This document shows, one piece after another, positions 1 through 7,538 of a stretch of DNA of 15,467 nt (the first letter of the stretch is position 1; the number at the start of each line of letters is the position of its first letter). The stretch is from Legionellales bacterium (GTDB lineage: Bacteria; Pseudomonadota; Gammaproteobacteria; Legionellales; Legionellaceae). Below the pieces are notes generated by a model, which ran no database searches, was not told the origin of the DNA, and worked only from the letters and a program-made list of their open reading frames with translations. Made by a program: the position numbers and the translations under genes. The stretch is from NCBI GenBank assembly GCA_003489505.1, contig DNMA01000222.1:1-15467 (forward strand), read 5' to 3'.

Positions 1-311
1 ATTTTATTTTTAATGAAATTCTGGCTGCTAATTGTTACTCTCGCAGCCATCAATCATTAAATTACTGGCGTTCAACAAGTGGTTTTGAAGTGGATTTTAT
101 TATTGAGGATACCCTTGATGTTGAAGTCAAAACAAGTAAAAAAATTCAGGATAGAGACCTCAGAGGATTAAAAGCTTTGATGGATGAAAAAATATGTTCT
201 AAATATGTTTTAGTTTCTTTTGATGAAATTTCTCGAGTGACCGAAGGAATCGAAATCATGCATTGGCAGGAGTTTATTCGTCAATTACCGACTTGGATGA
301 GTCAGTTATAG
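1..311 (+). CDS. AAA ATPase, DUF4143 C-terminal part (partial)
   Basis: This is the 3' end of a gene that begins before the window; the first complete codon is at base 3 and the stop is TAG at 309-311. The roughly 102 visible residues read FIFNEILA, then NYWRSTSGFEVDFII, then DVEVKTSKKIQDRDLRGLKAL. This matches the C-terminal nuclease-like DUF4143 domain of the COG1373 ATPases, whose conserved features are a YWR-S-G-EVDFI stretch followed by EVK and a DL-GL-AL helix. These proteins are usually about 380-450 residues with an N-terminal P-loop ATPase, which is not visible here. The cellular role of the family is poorly known, and some members are treated as toxin- or defence-like. A GTG at 90 is in frame but internal to the domain, so it is not the start. 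The gene is unrelated to the Kdp operon that follows, which has its own promoter. Confidence 0.8.
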   Translation, partial: FIFNEILAANCYSRSHQSLNYWRSTSGFEVDFIIEDTLDVEVKTSKKIQDRDLRGLKALMDEKICSKYVLVSFDEISRVTEGIEIMHWQEFIRQLPTWMSQL

Positions 312-372
312 TCTCTTGTATTTGCTAATTTGCAAGCAGTTGTTCCTTATGATATTGTAAATTTGTACTGTA

Positions 373-400
373 TTGGCAAGGAGATGCTTATCAGTATAAA
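373..400 (+). promoter_or_regulatory. Sigma70-like promoter of the kdp operon
   Basis: TTGGCA (373-378) and TATAAA (395-400) are separated by 16 bases, each with five of six consensus matches. Transcription would start near 407, about 40 bases before the first small ORF. A 7-bp perfect inverted repeat begins at 404. This is a sequence match only. Confidence 0.55.
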
Positions 401-403
401 GAT

Positions 404-422
404 GTTCTTAAGGAATAAGAAC
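404..422 (+). promoter_or_regulatory. Inverted repeat at the predicted kdp transcription start (operator or leader hairpin)
   Basis: GTTCTTA (404-410) and TAAGAAC (416-422) form a perfect 7-bp inverted repeat with a 5-base loop, right at and after the predicted start of the kdp transcript. A direct repeat CTTATCA occurs at 387-393, inside the promoter spacer, and again at 422-428. The dyad could be a repressor site or a hairpin at the 5' end of the mRNA. It does not resemble the E. coli KdpE site as I remember it. Confidence 0.35.
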
Positions 423-448
423 TTATCAACATGTAAAAGGATTGCATC

Positions 449-559
449 ATGTTCAATAATGATTTTATAACCGTACTGGTTTTATTAGCCGTAATTGTCG
501 CCAGTAAATTGATCATCAAAGGACTGCAAAAGTTGTCTGAGGAAAAACCAAAATGTTGA
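449..559 (+). CDS. Small single-span membrane protein, first gene of the kdp operon
   Basis: A 36-codon ORF starts at ATG 449 and stops at TGA 557-559. It has a Shine-Dalgarno AAAGG (436-440) eight bases upstream. The peptide has a short polar start (MFNNDF), one hydrophobic segment (about residues 6-24, ITVLVLLAVIVASKLII), and a charged tail (KGLQKLSEEKPKC), as expected of a bitopic membrane protein with a positive, probably cytoplasmic, C-terminus. Its last bases overlap the kdpF start (ATG at 553), which suggests translational coupling. I do not recognise a family. It is not KdpF, because the next ORF carries the KdpF signature. A role as an extra small subunit or assembly factor of KdpFABC is inference from position. 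It could also be a leader peptide that couples translation. Confidence 0.6.
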   Translation: MFNNDFITVLVLLAVIVASKLIIKGLQKLSEEKPKC

Positions 560-630
560 TATCCATGATGGGTTTAGCTTTGGTTTTTGGTTATTTAATT
601 TATGCTTTATTTTGCCCTGATGAATTTTAA
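553..630 (+). CDS. kdpF: KdpF, small subunit of the potassium-transporting ATPase
   Basis: A 25-residue ORF starts at ATG 553, seven bases inside the preceding small ORF, and ends at TAA 628-630, six bases before kdpA. The sequence MLISMMGLALVFGYLIYALF followed by CPDEF fits KdpF: a single hydrophobic helix of about 20 residues followed by the characteristic YL-YAL and a short P-E-F tail. KdpF is the roughly 29-residue accessory subunit that packs between KdpA and KdpB and stabilises the KdpFABC complex in the inner membrane. GAGGA at 539-543 lies nine bases upstream of the start, so the ribosome site is inside the previous ORF. ATG codons at 565 and 568 are alternative starts but would shorten the helix. 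Confidence 0.8.
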   Translation: MLISMMGLALVFGYLIYALFCPDEF

Positions 631-636
631 AAGCTT

Positions 637-2256
637 ATGATTTTTATAATACAATGGATGTTAATCAATGCGGTGGTCTTGGCGCTAGCCTATCCTTTGG
701 CTCAATATTTAAGCTATATTTTTCGTTTTGAGGAAAGTCTTTTTCCCTATCAAAAAAAAATCGAAGATAAAGTTTTTGATTTCACTGGTTTATACCGTGG
801 CCCCATGGACTGGCTAGAATATTTAAAAAGTCTATTAAAATTTGAATTCTTATGTTTAATTGCCATTTATATTCATGCCCGAATTCAATCCTTTCGTGAG
901 CCTTTTTTTAATCCCTCAGAGGCCTTTCAGTTTGCCGCAAGCTTTATAACCAATACCAATTGGCAATCTATTCCAGGTGAGCAGTCTTGGGGTAATCCTT
1001 TATGGCTGATGGGTGTGATTTTTAACAATTTTCAATCGGCCGCTGTTGGTCTTTGTGTTTTAGTCGCTTTTGCTAGGGCTTTTTTTAGAAAAAAAATAGA
1101 AGGGCTTGGTAATTTCTGGGTCGATTTGTGGCGAAGTTTTGCTTTTGTTTTATTACCGATTTCATTTATTGCTGCATTATTATTGGTCTCTCAAGGGGTA
1201 CCGCAAAACTTTAGAACCGATATCGAAATAGCTCAGTATGACAGTTCGGTCGCATCTTCTCAGGCTGTTCCCATGGGGCCTTTGGCAATTCAAGGTGCTA
1301 TCAAGTTATTGGGTACCAATGGTGGCAGTTATACACAGGCCAATGGCGCAAGTCCTTTGGAAAATCCTACAGGGTTTTCTTTATTTTTAGGACTGGTATT
1401 GATGCTTTTAATTCCGAGTGTTTCTTGCTTTTTATTTGCCAACTTACTCAGTAAAAAACGTTTGGGTTGGATGTTGTGGTCTTTAATGTTTTTGATGGCA
1501 AGTATTTTTGTGATGACGGCCTATCATTTTGAATCAGCACTGATGTTGGCGAAAGAGACTCGTTTTGGCACCGAAGGGATGGTCTTGTGGAATAGTGTGA
1601 TGACAGCTACCGCAACGGGTGCAACCGCTGGGATTTTGGATGAATTCCAACCTTTAAGTAATGGAGCTTATTTATTTTTGATGAATCTTGGAGAAATTGC
1701 CTTCGGCGGTGTCGGGATGGGTATAGTAAACCTCTTAATGGTTTTAATATTATGCGCATTTATTATGAATTTATTGACAGGTTCTTCTGCGACATTTTTA
1801 AGAAAAAAAATCCCATTAAATGCGATTAAGCTCGCAATGTTTTATATTATTTTTGCGCCTTGTGTGATTCTTATTACTCTTTTTGGTTTTTATGCATTTG
1901 GTATTATCCGTGAAGTCAGTCCCTATGCAGTGCTCGCTTGGTGGCATGCCATTAGTAGCTGGGTACAAAATAATGGTAGTGCTTATTATGGTTATCTAAG
2001 AAACGATTTATTGATGAACTACTTGAGTGGTTTATTAATGTTAGCCGGAAGATTTGTGCCTATTATGATGGCTTTGGCAATGGCTGGTCTTTTAAAAAAA
2101 GAAGGCTTTCTAGAAACCCAGCAAGAGGCTTTTACTGTTGATAGTGGCTTATTTGCAGTCATTAGTTTGGTGGTGATTTTTATTATTACACTTTTAGCTT
2201 TTTTACCGCTTTGGAGTTTTGGAGCATTAGCAGGACAAGTATTAGTACAAGGATAA
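637..2256 (+). CDS. kdpA: KdpA, potassium-translocating channel-like subunit
   Basis: KdpA is the inner-membrane subunit of KdpFABC that binds and selects potassium. It is related to the SKT (Trk/Ktr) channel fold, with four pseudo-repeats, each carrying a pore loop. The 539 residues are close to the roughly 557 of E. coli KdpA. All four filter regions can be read: TNTNWQ (about 105-110), GTNGGSYTQ (226-234) followed by LENPT, TATATGATAGI (323-333), and NNGSAYYG (445-452). NLGEIAFGGVG (350-360) and GRFVPI (471-476) are further KdpA signatures. About ten hydrophobic helices span the length. In the second loop the usual third glycine of TNGGG is serine (Ser231). The start ATG lies six bases after the kdpF stop, with no clear Shine-Dalgarno, so coupled translation is likely. 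The stop is six bases before kdpB. Confidence 0.96.
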   Translation: MIFIIQWMLINAVVLALAYPLAQYLSYIFRFEESLFPYQKKIEDKVFDFTGLYRGPMDWLEYLKSLLKFEFLCLIAIYIHARIQSFREPFFNPSEAFQFAASFITNTNWQSIPGEQSWGNPLWLMGVIFNNFQSAAVGLCVLVAFARAFFRKKIEGLGNFWVDLWRSFAFVLLPISFIAALLLVSQGVPQNFRTDIEIAQYDSSVASSQAVPMGPLAIQGAIKLLGTNGGSYTQANGASPLENPTGFSLFLGLVLMLLIPSVSCFLFANLLSKKRLGWMLWSLMFLMASIFVMTAYHFESALMLAKETRFGTEGMVLWNSVMTATATGATAGILDEFQPLSNGAYLFLMNLGEIAFGGVGMGIVNLLMVLILCAFIMNLLTGSSATFLRKKIPLNAIKLAMFYIIFAPCVILITLFGFYAFGIIREVSPYAVLAWWHAISSWVQNNGSAYYGYLRNDLLMNYLSGLLMLAGRFVPIMMALAMAGLLKKEGFLETQQEAFTVDSGLFAVISLVVIFIITLLAFLPLWSFGALAGQVLVQG

Positions 2257-2262
2257 TGGATT

Positions 2263-4293
2263 ATGTTAAAGGCCATCAAACGTTTAACCTTGGGTGTATT
2301 GTATAAGTTACTACCTCATTATCAGTTTTTTCGCCCGGTCATGTTTCCAATTTATTTACTCAGCATTATTTTATTATTGGGTAACTTTGGCATTTTTCAT
2401 TGGGTAGTTAACCCGATGGTGATTCATGCGGTGACATTTTTGATTGCTGCAACCGTTGTAATATCTTGTATTGCAGAAACCATTGCTTTAAATCGTGGGG
2501 AAGACCAAGCCGAATCTTTAAAAAAGACGCGTCAAAATTTACAAGCAAAAAAACTTGCAGAATGCCGTTTTGATGCAAGTTTTGAAATACTCAATGCTGT
2601 GGATTTAAAAGCTGGCGATTGGGTACTGGTGCAAGCAGGTGAGCTGATTCCAGGTGATGGTGAGGTTGTCTTAGGAGCTGCTTCCGTCAATGAAAGTGCT
2701 GTAACTGGAGAAAGTGCACCGGTCATTCGTGAGAGTGGTGGTGATAGAACTTCAGTACTGGCGGGTACAAAAGTTTTATCAGATAAAATGATTATTAAAA
2801 TTACTAGTGAGCCAGGCCAAGGTTTTGTCGACCAAATGATTCTCATGGTCGAAGGTGCTAAGCGACAAAAGATGCCTTCGGAATTAATGCTCACCTCATT
2901 TTTAGCCGCTTTGACGGCTTTATTGGTTTGGGTTTGTGCTTGTGTTTATCCTTTTTTGATGTATGAGTCTAAACCCATCTCTGCTGATTTAAATATGCTT
3001 GCCATCATTGCCTTATTTGTTTGTTTGGCGCCTACGACGATTGGGGGGTTGTTACCAGCCATTTCAATCGCGGGTTTAGTCAGAATGTTTAATATGAATG
3101 TGATTGCTATTTCAGGAACGGCGGTAGAGGCTGCAGGTAATGTCGGTATTTTTATTTTGGATAAAACCGGCACCATTACGCTTGGCAATCGTCAGGCAAC
3201 TGATTTGCGACCAGCCAATGGAGTGTCATTAAAGGAATTAGCAGAAGTTGCTTTATTAACTTCTTACCATGATGAAACGGCAGAAGGGCGAAGCATCGTT
3301 AAATTTTGTGAGGAAAGTCTAGGCAATATCGCACCCTTTGTTGAAAATCAAAATATTCATTTTATACCTTTTACTGCAGAAACGCGGATGAGTGGAGCGG
3401 TATTAAAAAACAGGCAACTCAGAAAAGGGGCGGCTAAAGCCATCGAAGATTATTTAAAGGCCTTTGATATGAATATCCCCGAAGATGTGCTTTTAAATAT
3501 TGATGAAGTATCCAGAAGAGGTGGGACACCTTTGGTGGTCACAGAAAACTCAAAAGTATTGGGCATTATTGTATTAAAAGATGTGATTAAAAACTCCCTT
3601 AAAGAACGATTTATACAGTTTAGAAATTTAGGTGTACGAACGATTATGGTAACCGGTGATAATGCACTGACTGCAGCAGCTATTGCCGCTGAAGCAGGAG
3701 TCGATGATTTTTTAGCCAATGCCAAACCACAAAATAAACTGGACCTGATTCGTGAATATCAACAGCAAGGGTATTTGGTTGCGATGACCGGTGATGGCAC
3801 CAATGATGCTCCAGCACTTGCTCAATCAGATGTGGGGCTGGTGATGAATAATGGCACCCAAGCGGCTAAAGAAGCAGGTAATCTCATTGATTTAGATTCT
3901 GACCCCACCAAATTAATTGATATCATTTATGCAGGTAAAATTCTTATGATGACCCGAGGCGCCTTAACCACTTTTAGTATTTGTAATGATGTGGCTAAAT
4001 ATTTTGCCTTGCTACCGGTAATTTTGGCTAGTTTATATCCACAATTACAGGTCATGAATTTAATGCACTTATCTAGCCCGACTCGTGCAATTATTGCCGC
4101 CTTAATTGCTAATGTGTTACTCATGCTTATGGTCGTGCCTTTGGCTTTGAAGGGAATTTCTTATCATGGCCAATCACCGCAACTGATTTTAAAAAAGAAT
4201 TTATTATTTTATGGATTGGGGGGCGTATTGATGCCATTTATGTTGATTAAATTATTAGATCTTGGTTTTGCCTATTTAGGATATCTCGCATGA
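2263..4293 (+). CDS. kdpB: KdpB, P-type ATPase subunit of the Kdp potassium pump
   Basis: KdpB hydrolyses ATP to drive potassium import through KdpA. At 676 residues it matches the family (E. coli 682). Visible motifs in order are TGES in the actuator domain (148-151, Ser151 corresponding to E. coli Ser162), the membrane motif LAPTTIGGLLPA (255-266), the phosphorylation site DKTGT (Asp300), the nucleotide-binding KGAA (388-391), TGDN (464-467), and the hinge TGDGTNDAPAL (509-519). The NDVAKYF segment (575-581) keeps the Asp576/Lys579 pair that corresponds to E. coli Asp583/Lys586. Nothing essential appears to be missing. ATG 2263 follows the kdpA stop by six bases. The 3' end overlaps kdpC by four bases (ATGA), so subunit synthesis is coupled. 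In E. coli, phosphorylation of the TGES serine inhibits the pump, and that serine is present here. Confidence 0.97.
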   Translation: MLKAIKRLTLGVLYKLLPHYQFFRPVMFPIYLLSIILLLGNFGIFHWVVNPMVIHAVTFLIAATVVISCIAETIALNRGEDQAESLKKTRQNLQAKKLAECRFDASFEILNAVDLKAGDWVLVQAGELIPGDGEVVLGAASVNESAVTGESAPVIRESGGDRTSVLAGTKVLSDKMIIKITSEPGQGFVDQMILMVEGAKRQKMPSELMLTSFLAALTALLVWVCACVYPFLMYESKPISADLNMLAIIALFVCLAPTTIGGLLPAISIAGLVRMFNMNVIAISGTAVEAAGNVGIFILDKTGTITLGNRQATDLRPANGVSLKELAEVALLTSYHDETAEGRSIVKFCEESLGNIAPFVENQNIHFIPFTAETRMSGAVLKNRQLRKGAAKAIEDYLKAFDMNIPEDVLLNIDEVSRRGGTPLVVTENSKVLGIIVLKDVIKNSLKERFIQFRNLGVRTIMVTGDNALTAAAIAAEAGVDDFLANAKPQNKLDLIREYQQQGYLVAMTGDGTNDAPALAQSDVGLVMNNGTQAAKEAGNLIDLDSDPTKLIDIIYAGKILMMTRGALTTFSICNDVAKYFALLPVILASLYPQLQVMNLMHLSSPTRAIIAALIANVLLMLMVVPLALKGISYHGQSPQLILKKNLLFYGLGGVLMPFMLIKLLDLGFAYLGYLA

Positions 4294-4898
4294 CAGCAGA
4301 ACTCAAAAAACAAATCATGAATGAATGGATTCCGATGCTCAAGTTATGGATTGCAATGCTTTTTGTGATTGTTTTTATTTATGCCTTGCCTGCGACACTT
4401 TTGAGCCATATCTTCTTTTATGATAAATCTTTTGGGAGCCTCATTCATTCTCATCATCGGGTGGTGGGTAGTGCATTATTCGGGCAAGAGTTTAAAAATC
4501 CCGCCTACTTTTGGACAAGACCTTCGATGACAACATATAAAAATGATCTGCCATCTACTGAAGATGTTCATTGGCTAGGTGATGCTTTTTGGAAAAACTA
4601 TGAGCAAGAACGACGGGTTTTTTGGTTACAAAATCATGTAGACCAACCCACTTCAGAATTATTATTTCCTTCTTCTTCGCAACTTGATCCCCATCTTTCA
4701 TTAGAATCGGTGGAACTTCAAATCCCAAGGATTTTGAAATACCGTCAAATGCCATTAAAAGACCTTCGTGCCTTGATAGCAAGACATACCCAAAAACCAT
4801 TTTTAGGGCTTTTTGGAAATACTTCTGTGAATATCCTACAGGTGAATATCGGTTTAGACCAATATATGGAAAAGCATCATGAATCGACGCACGCCTGA
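4290..4898 (+). CDS. kdpC: KdpC, periplasmic single-span subunit of the Kdp pump
   Basis: KdpC is anchored by one N-terminal helix and contributes a periplasmic domain to KdpFABC; it is proposed to help complex stability and potassium affinity. The 202 residues (E. coli 190) show a hydrophobic helix at about 17-40, then VGSALFGQ (59-66), YFWTRPS (73-79), SSSQLDPHLS (128-137, the place of the usual SASGLDPHIS), QIPRI (144-148), and a C-terminal VNILQVNIGLD (180-190). These are the family landmarks in the right order. The middle part (about 85-125), rich in Trp, Phe and charged residues, is less recognisable. The usual glycine in the SGLD motif is Gln131. The gene overlaps kdpB by 4 bases and kdpD by 20. 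Confidence 0.93.
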   Translation: MTAELKKQIMNEWIPMLKLWIAMLFVIVFIYALPATLLSHIFFYDKSFGSLIHSHHRVVGSALFGQEFKNPAYFWTRPSMTTYKNDLPSTEDVHWLGDAFWKNYEQERRVFWLQNHVDQPTSELLFPSSSQLDPHLSLESVELQIPRILKYRQMPLKDLRALIARHTQKPFLGLFGNTSVNILQVNIGLDQYMEKHHESTHA

Positions 4899-7440
4899 AG
4901 AATTTTTAAGTCAAGCTGAGGCTGAAGAAAAGCAAACCCAACGAGGCTCTTTAAAAATTTATTTAGGTGCGGCCCCTGGAGTTGGTAAAACTTATCAGAT
5001 GTTATCGGATGCATTGGTCAAGCGCTCACAAGGATTTGATGTAGTCATTGGGATTATTGAAACCCATGGTCGTCAAGAAGTAGAATCTTTAGCCAGCGCT
5101 TTTGAAAAAGTGCCTTGTAAAATGGTTAAAAAAGCAAATTTTAGTTTAAGGGCCTTAAATCTAGAAGCTATTTATAAAAGAGCACCAGCCTTAGTGCTCG
5201 TTGATGAAGCAGCATTTTCAAACCCAGAGGGCAGTCTTCATCCAAAGCGCTGGCAGGATATTTTAGATATTTTAGAGCGCGGCATCGATGTTTACACCAC
5301 TTTAAATATTCAGCATTTAGAAAGTTTAAATGATGTGGTCAGCCGTTTAGTGGGTATTCCCATTTATGAAACCTTACCCGATGCTTTTTTAGAGCAGTCA
5401 GCGGCTATTGAGTTAATTGATTTACCTTCTGAGGAATTAATTGCACGTTTAAAAGAGGGTAAAGTTTATTTGCCAACAGAAGTTTCTGTAGCAATTCATC
5501 ACTTTTTTAAAAAAAGTAATTTAGATGCTTTAAGGGAGCTGGCCTTAAGAATAGCCGCACAACGTGTGAGTTCAGATGTATTAAGTGATGCGAATAAGTC
5601 TTTATCAGCAAGGCTTTTATATCAAGAGGATAAATTATTGGTATGTGTCAGTCATAAACCGGATATGAATCGCTTAATTCGGGCGGCTAAAAGAATTGCT
5701 TCTCGCTTAAATTGTCCTTGGCATGCTTTATATGTCGATCATGGGGATAAAAAAAGCTTTGCTAAAATTCAGACTTATTTACAGTTTGCTCAGTCTTTAG
5801 GTGCTCAAACTCATGTGGTATTTTCAACTAAAATTGCCGATGCGATAGAAAATTTTGTTGAACAACATCATATTACTCAGATTGTTTTGGGCAAAGAAAA
5901 AAATCACTGGTGGTATCCTTCTAGCGTCATTGAAAAATTGACATTTAATTTAAAAGATATTGGGATGTATCTCATTGAACTCAAATCAGATCAACAAAGT
6001 ATTTTTCAAAAAATCAAGCAGGTATTATCTTTGAAAACCCTTGTTTTTAGTTGTTTAATCATGATAACTGCTATGGTCATGGTGACTTTAAAAAATATTT
6101 TTTCTCCTTTTGATTTTGGCTGGTTAACAGGATTATTTATTTTAGCCATTGCCTATTTTGGCGCCTGGCGATGGGTATTTTTTCTGATGCTTTTGTTTCT
6201 AGGTTTCGATTTATTATTCAATGAACGTTCATTTGATTTTTTAATGAATGAACCTTCCTTGTGGTTATGGCAATATGGTTCTTGGAGTTTGTTATTTTTA
6301 AGCTTAAGTGCTTATTTAATTCACGCTAGAAAACAAGTTGTACTCGCCCGAGAAATTGAAGCACATCATCATCAATTGATATTGTTTTACCAAGTGATTA
6401 GTCATGCCCGAGGAATTCAGGCCATTTTAAAAGGAACTAGTGAGTTTTTAAAAAAGCAATTTCATATTCAAACATTATTTTTTATGCCGGATGAAAATAG
6501 TTTGCGACAGGTCGAACCTTTAGAGCCTAGGCATTTATCCGAAAAAGAAATGGCTATTGTCCAATGGGTCTTTGAAAGTGGTGAAGAGGCAGGTCATGGA
6601 ACGGGGAATTTGATTTTTTCAGATGCTTATTACTTACCAATTAAGACGGCTGATAGCGTATTAGGTGTGGTGAGATTTGATGGACATCATCAAGAAATTA
6701 TTGATACGCAAAAAAGCTTTTTGGTGGTTTTGATTCAGCAGTTATCCTTTATTTTACAATTAGAAAAACAACAACAGCAGCAAAAAATCAAAGATATTGA
6801 CCATGCTAAATATCAAGAAAGAGATGAGATTTTAAGAAAATTTTCTGAACAATTTTACAGGCCTTTTTCTGAAATCACTGAAAAATTTGCTGATATGGCA
6901 CCCGATGCCAGTTATTTGAAAAGTTTATTACGATTAAAAAATCATTTAAAAGTCATTCATTATTTATCTTTTGAAAAATCAAAAGAACGAAGAATTTATC
7001 AGGATATTGTTAAAGTCATTGAACAAGTCCTGCACGAGAACAAAAAAGTCTGGCCAAAGAAAAAAATTTCATGGCAGATTGCAGAGCAAATTCCTGAGTT
7101 ATTATTTAATTATGATTTAATTTACATTTTAATTGATAATTTATTAGATAATATTGCCATGCATGCCAATCCCAAAGCAGGTATAGAGATTTCCGTCCAA
7201 AAAAATAAAGATTTTGTGGTGGTGAGTTTTACTGATTATGGTCCTGGATTTTCAGAAAAAGAATTAGAAAAAATCTTTGAATCTTTTTACCAAGGCAGAC
7301 AGGCACAAAATACAGGCCTGGGTCTAGGCTTGGCTTTATGTGAAAGAATTGTTACCTGGCATGGTGGAAAAATCTGGGCTGAAAATCGACTGCCCAATGG
7401 CGCCGTATTTTATTTTTCTTTGCCTAAAAACGCAGAGTAA
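4879..7440 (+). CDS. kdpD: KdpD-like sensor protein lacking the H-box histidine
   Basis: The protein has 853 residues and the architecture of KdpD, the potassium and osmotic sensor of the inner membrane. The N-terminal KdpD domain has Walker A GAAPGVGKT (30-38), VVIGIIETHGR (55-65), a Walker B-like LVLVDEAA (105-112), and HPKRWQDI (121-128). A Usp-like domain spans about 252-370. Hydrophobic segments lie between about 388 and 482, fitting four helices. A GAF-like region covers about 500-630. The dimerisation segment follows, then the HATPase domain with N-box DNLLDN (753-758), DYGPGF (786-791), IFESFYQG (799-806) and GLGLGLAL (813-820). Where KdpD should have SHDLRTPL, this protein has SEQFYRPF (656-663), so the phosphorylated histidine is Glu657, and the N-box lysine is also replaced (Met761). 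No kdpE follows. I infer it cannot run the normal phosphorelay but may keep ATP binding and the N-terminal function. The gene overlaps kdpC by 20 bases. Confidence 0.92.
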   Translation: MNRRTPEEFLSQAEAEEKQTQRGSLKIYLGAAPGVGKTYQMLSDALVKRSQGFDVVIGIIETHGRQEVESLASAFEKVPCKMVKKANFSLRALNLEAIYKRAPALVLVDEAAFSNPEGSLHPKRWQDILDILERGIDVYTTLNIQHLESLNDVVSRLVGIPIYETLPDAFLEQSAAIELIDLPSEELIARLKEGKVYLPTEVSVAIHHFFKKSNLDALRELALRIAAQRVSSDVLSDANKSLSARLLYQEDKLLVCVSHKPDMNRLIRAAKRIASRLNCPWHALYVDHGDKKSFAKIQTYLQFAQSLGAQTHVVFSTKIADAIENFVEQHHITQIVLGKEKNHWWYPSSVIEKLTFNLKDIGMYLIELKSDQQSIFQKIKQVLSLKTLVFSCLIMITAMVMVTLKNIFSPFDFGWLTGLFILAIAYFGAWRWVFFLMLLFLGFDLLFNERSFDFLMNEPSLWLWQYGSWSLLFLSLSAYLIHARKQVVLAREIEAHHHQLILFYQVISHARGIQAILKGTSEFLKKQFHIQTLFFMPDENSLRQVEPLEPRHLSEKEMAIVQWVFESGEEAGHGTGNLIFSDAYYLPIKTADSVLGVVRFDGHHQEIIDTQKSFLVVLIQQLSFILQLEKQQQQQKIKDIDHAKYQERDEILRKFSEQFYRPFSEITEKFADMAPDASYLKSLLRLKNHLKVIHYLSFEKSKERRIYQDIVKVIEQVLHENKKVWPKKKISWQIAEQIPELLFNYDLIYILIDNLLDNIAMHANPKAGIEISVQKNKDFVVVSFTDYGPGFSEKELEKIFESFYQGRQAQNTGLGLGLALCERIVTWHGGKIWAENRLPNGAVFYFSLPKNAE

Positions 7441-7458
7441 TATTTTCCTAAAAACGCA
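7423..7458 (+). repeat. 12-bp direct repeat across the kdpD stop codon
   Basis: CCTAAAAACGCA occurs at 7423-7434, inside the last kdpD codons, and again at 7447-7458, just after the stop. The copies are 24 bases apart. Weaker similarity extends on both sides (TTTG versus TTTT before, ATA after), so this looks like an old 24-bp tandem duplication of the kdpD tail. No function is evident. Confidence 0.7.
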
Positions 7459-7509
7459 CCCTTATATGTGGTAAATTGCGAATAGATTTACATTCATATC
7501 AATTAATTC

Positions 7510-7538
7510 TTCACGAGAGCCAAAGATTATTTCATAAT
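7510..7538 (+). promoter_or_regulatory. Candidate sigma70 promoter of uvrA
   Basis: TTCACG (7510-7515, four of six) and CATAAT (7533-7538, five of six) are 17 bases apart, placing the start near 7545, about 26 bases before the uvrA ATG. A palindrome TCATATGA (7540-7547) sits at the predicted start. The 130-base spacer contains no CTG, so there is no LexA box of the CTGT-N8-ACAG type. Confidence 0.45.

Noticed and set aside
449..559. Reading the first small ORF as KdpF.
   Set aside because: The YL-YAL helix end and short P-E-F tail typical of KdpF are in the next ORF (553-630), directly before kdpA; the first ORF has a longer charged tail.
2019..4124. Several minus-strand ORFs of 65-120 codons opposite kdpA and kdpB.
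   Set aside because: Ser/Ala/Ile-rich antisense translations of conserved membrane and ATPase coding sequence, without ribosome sites or family features.
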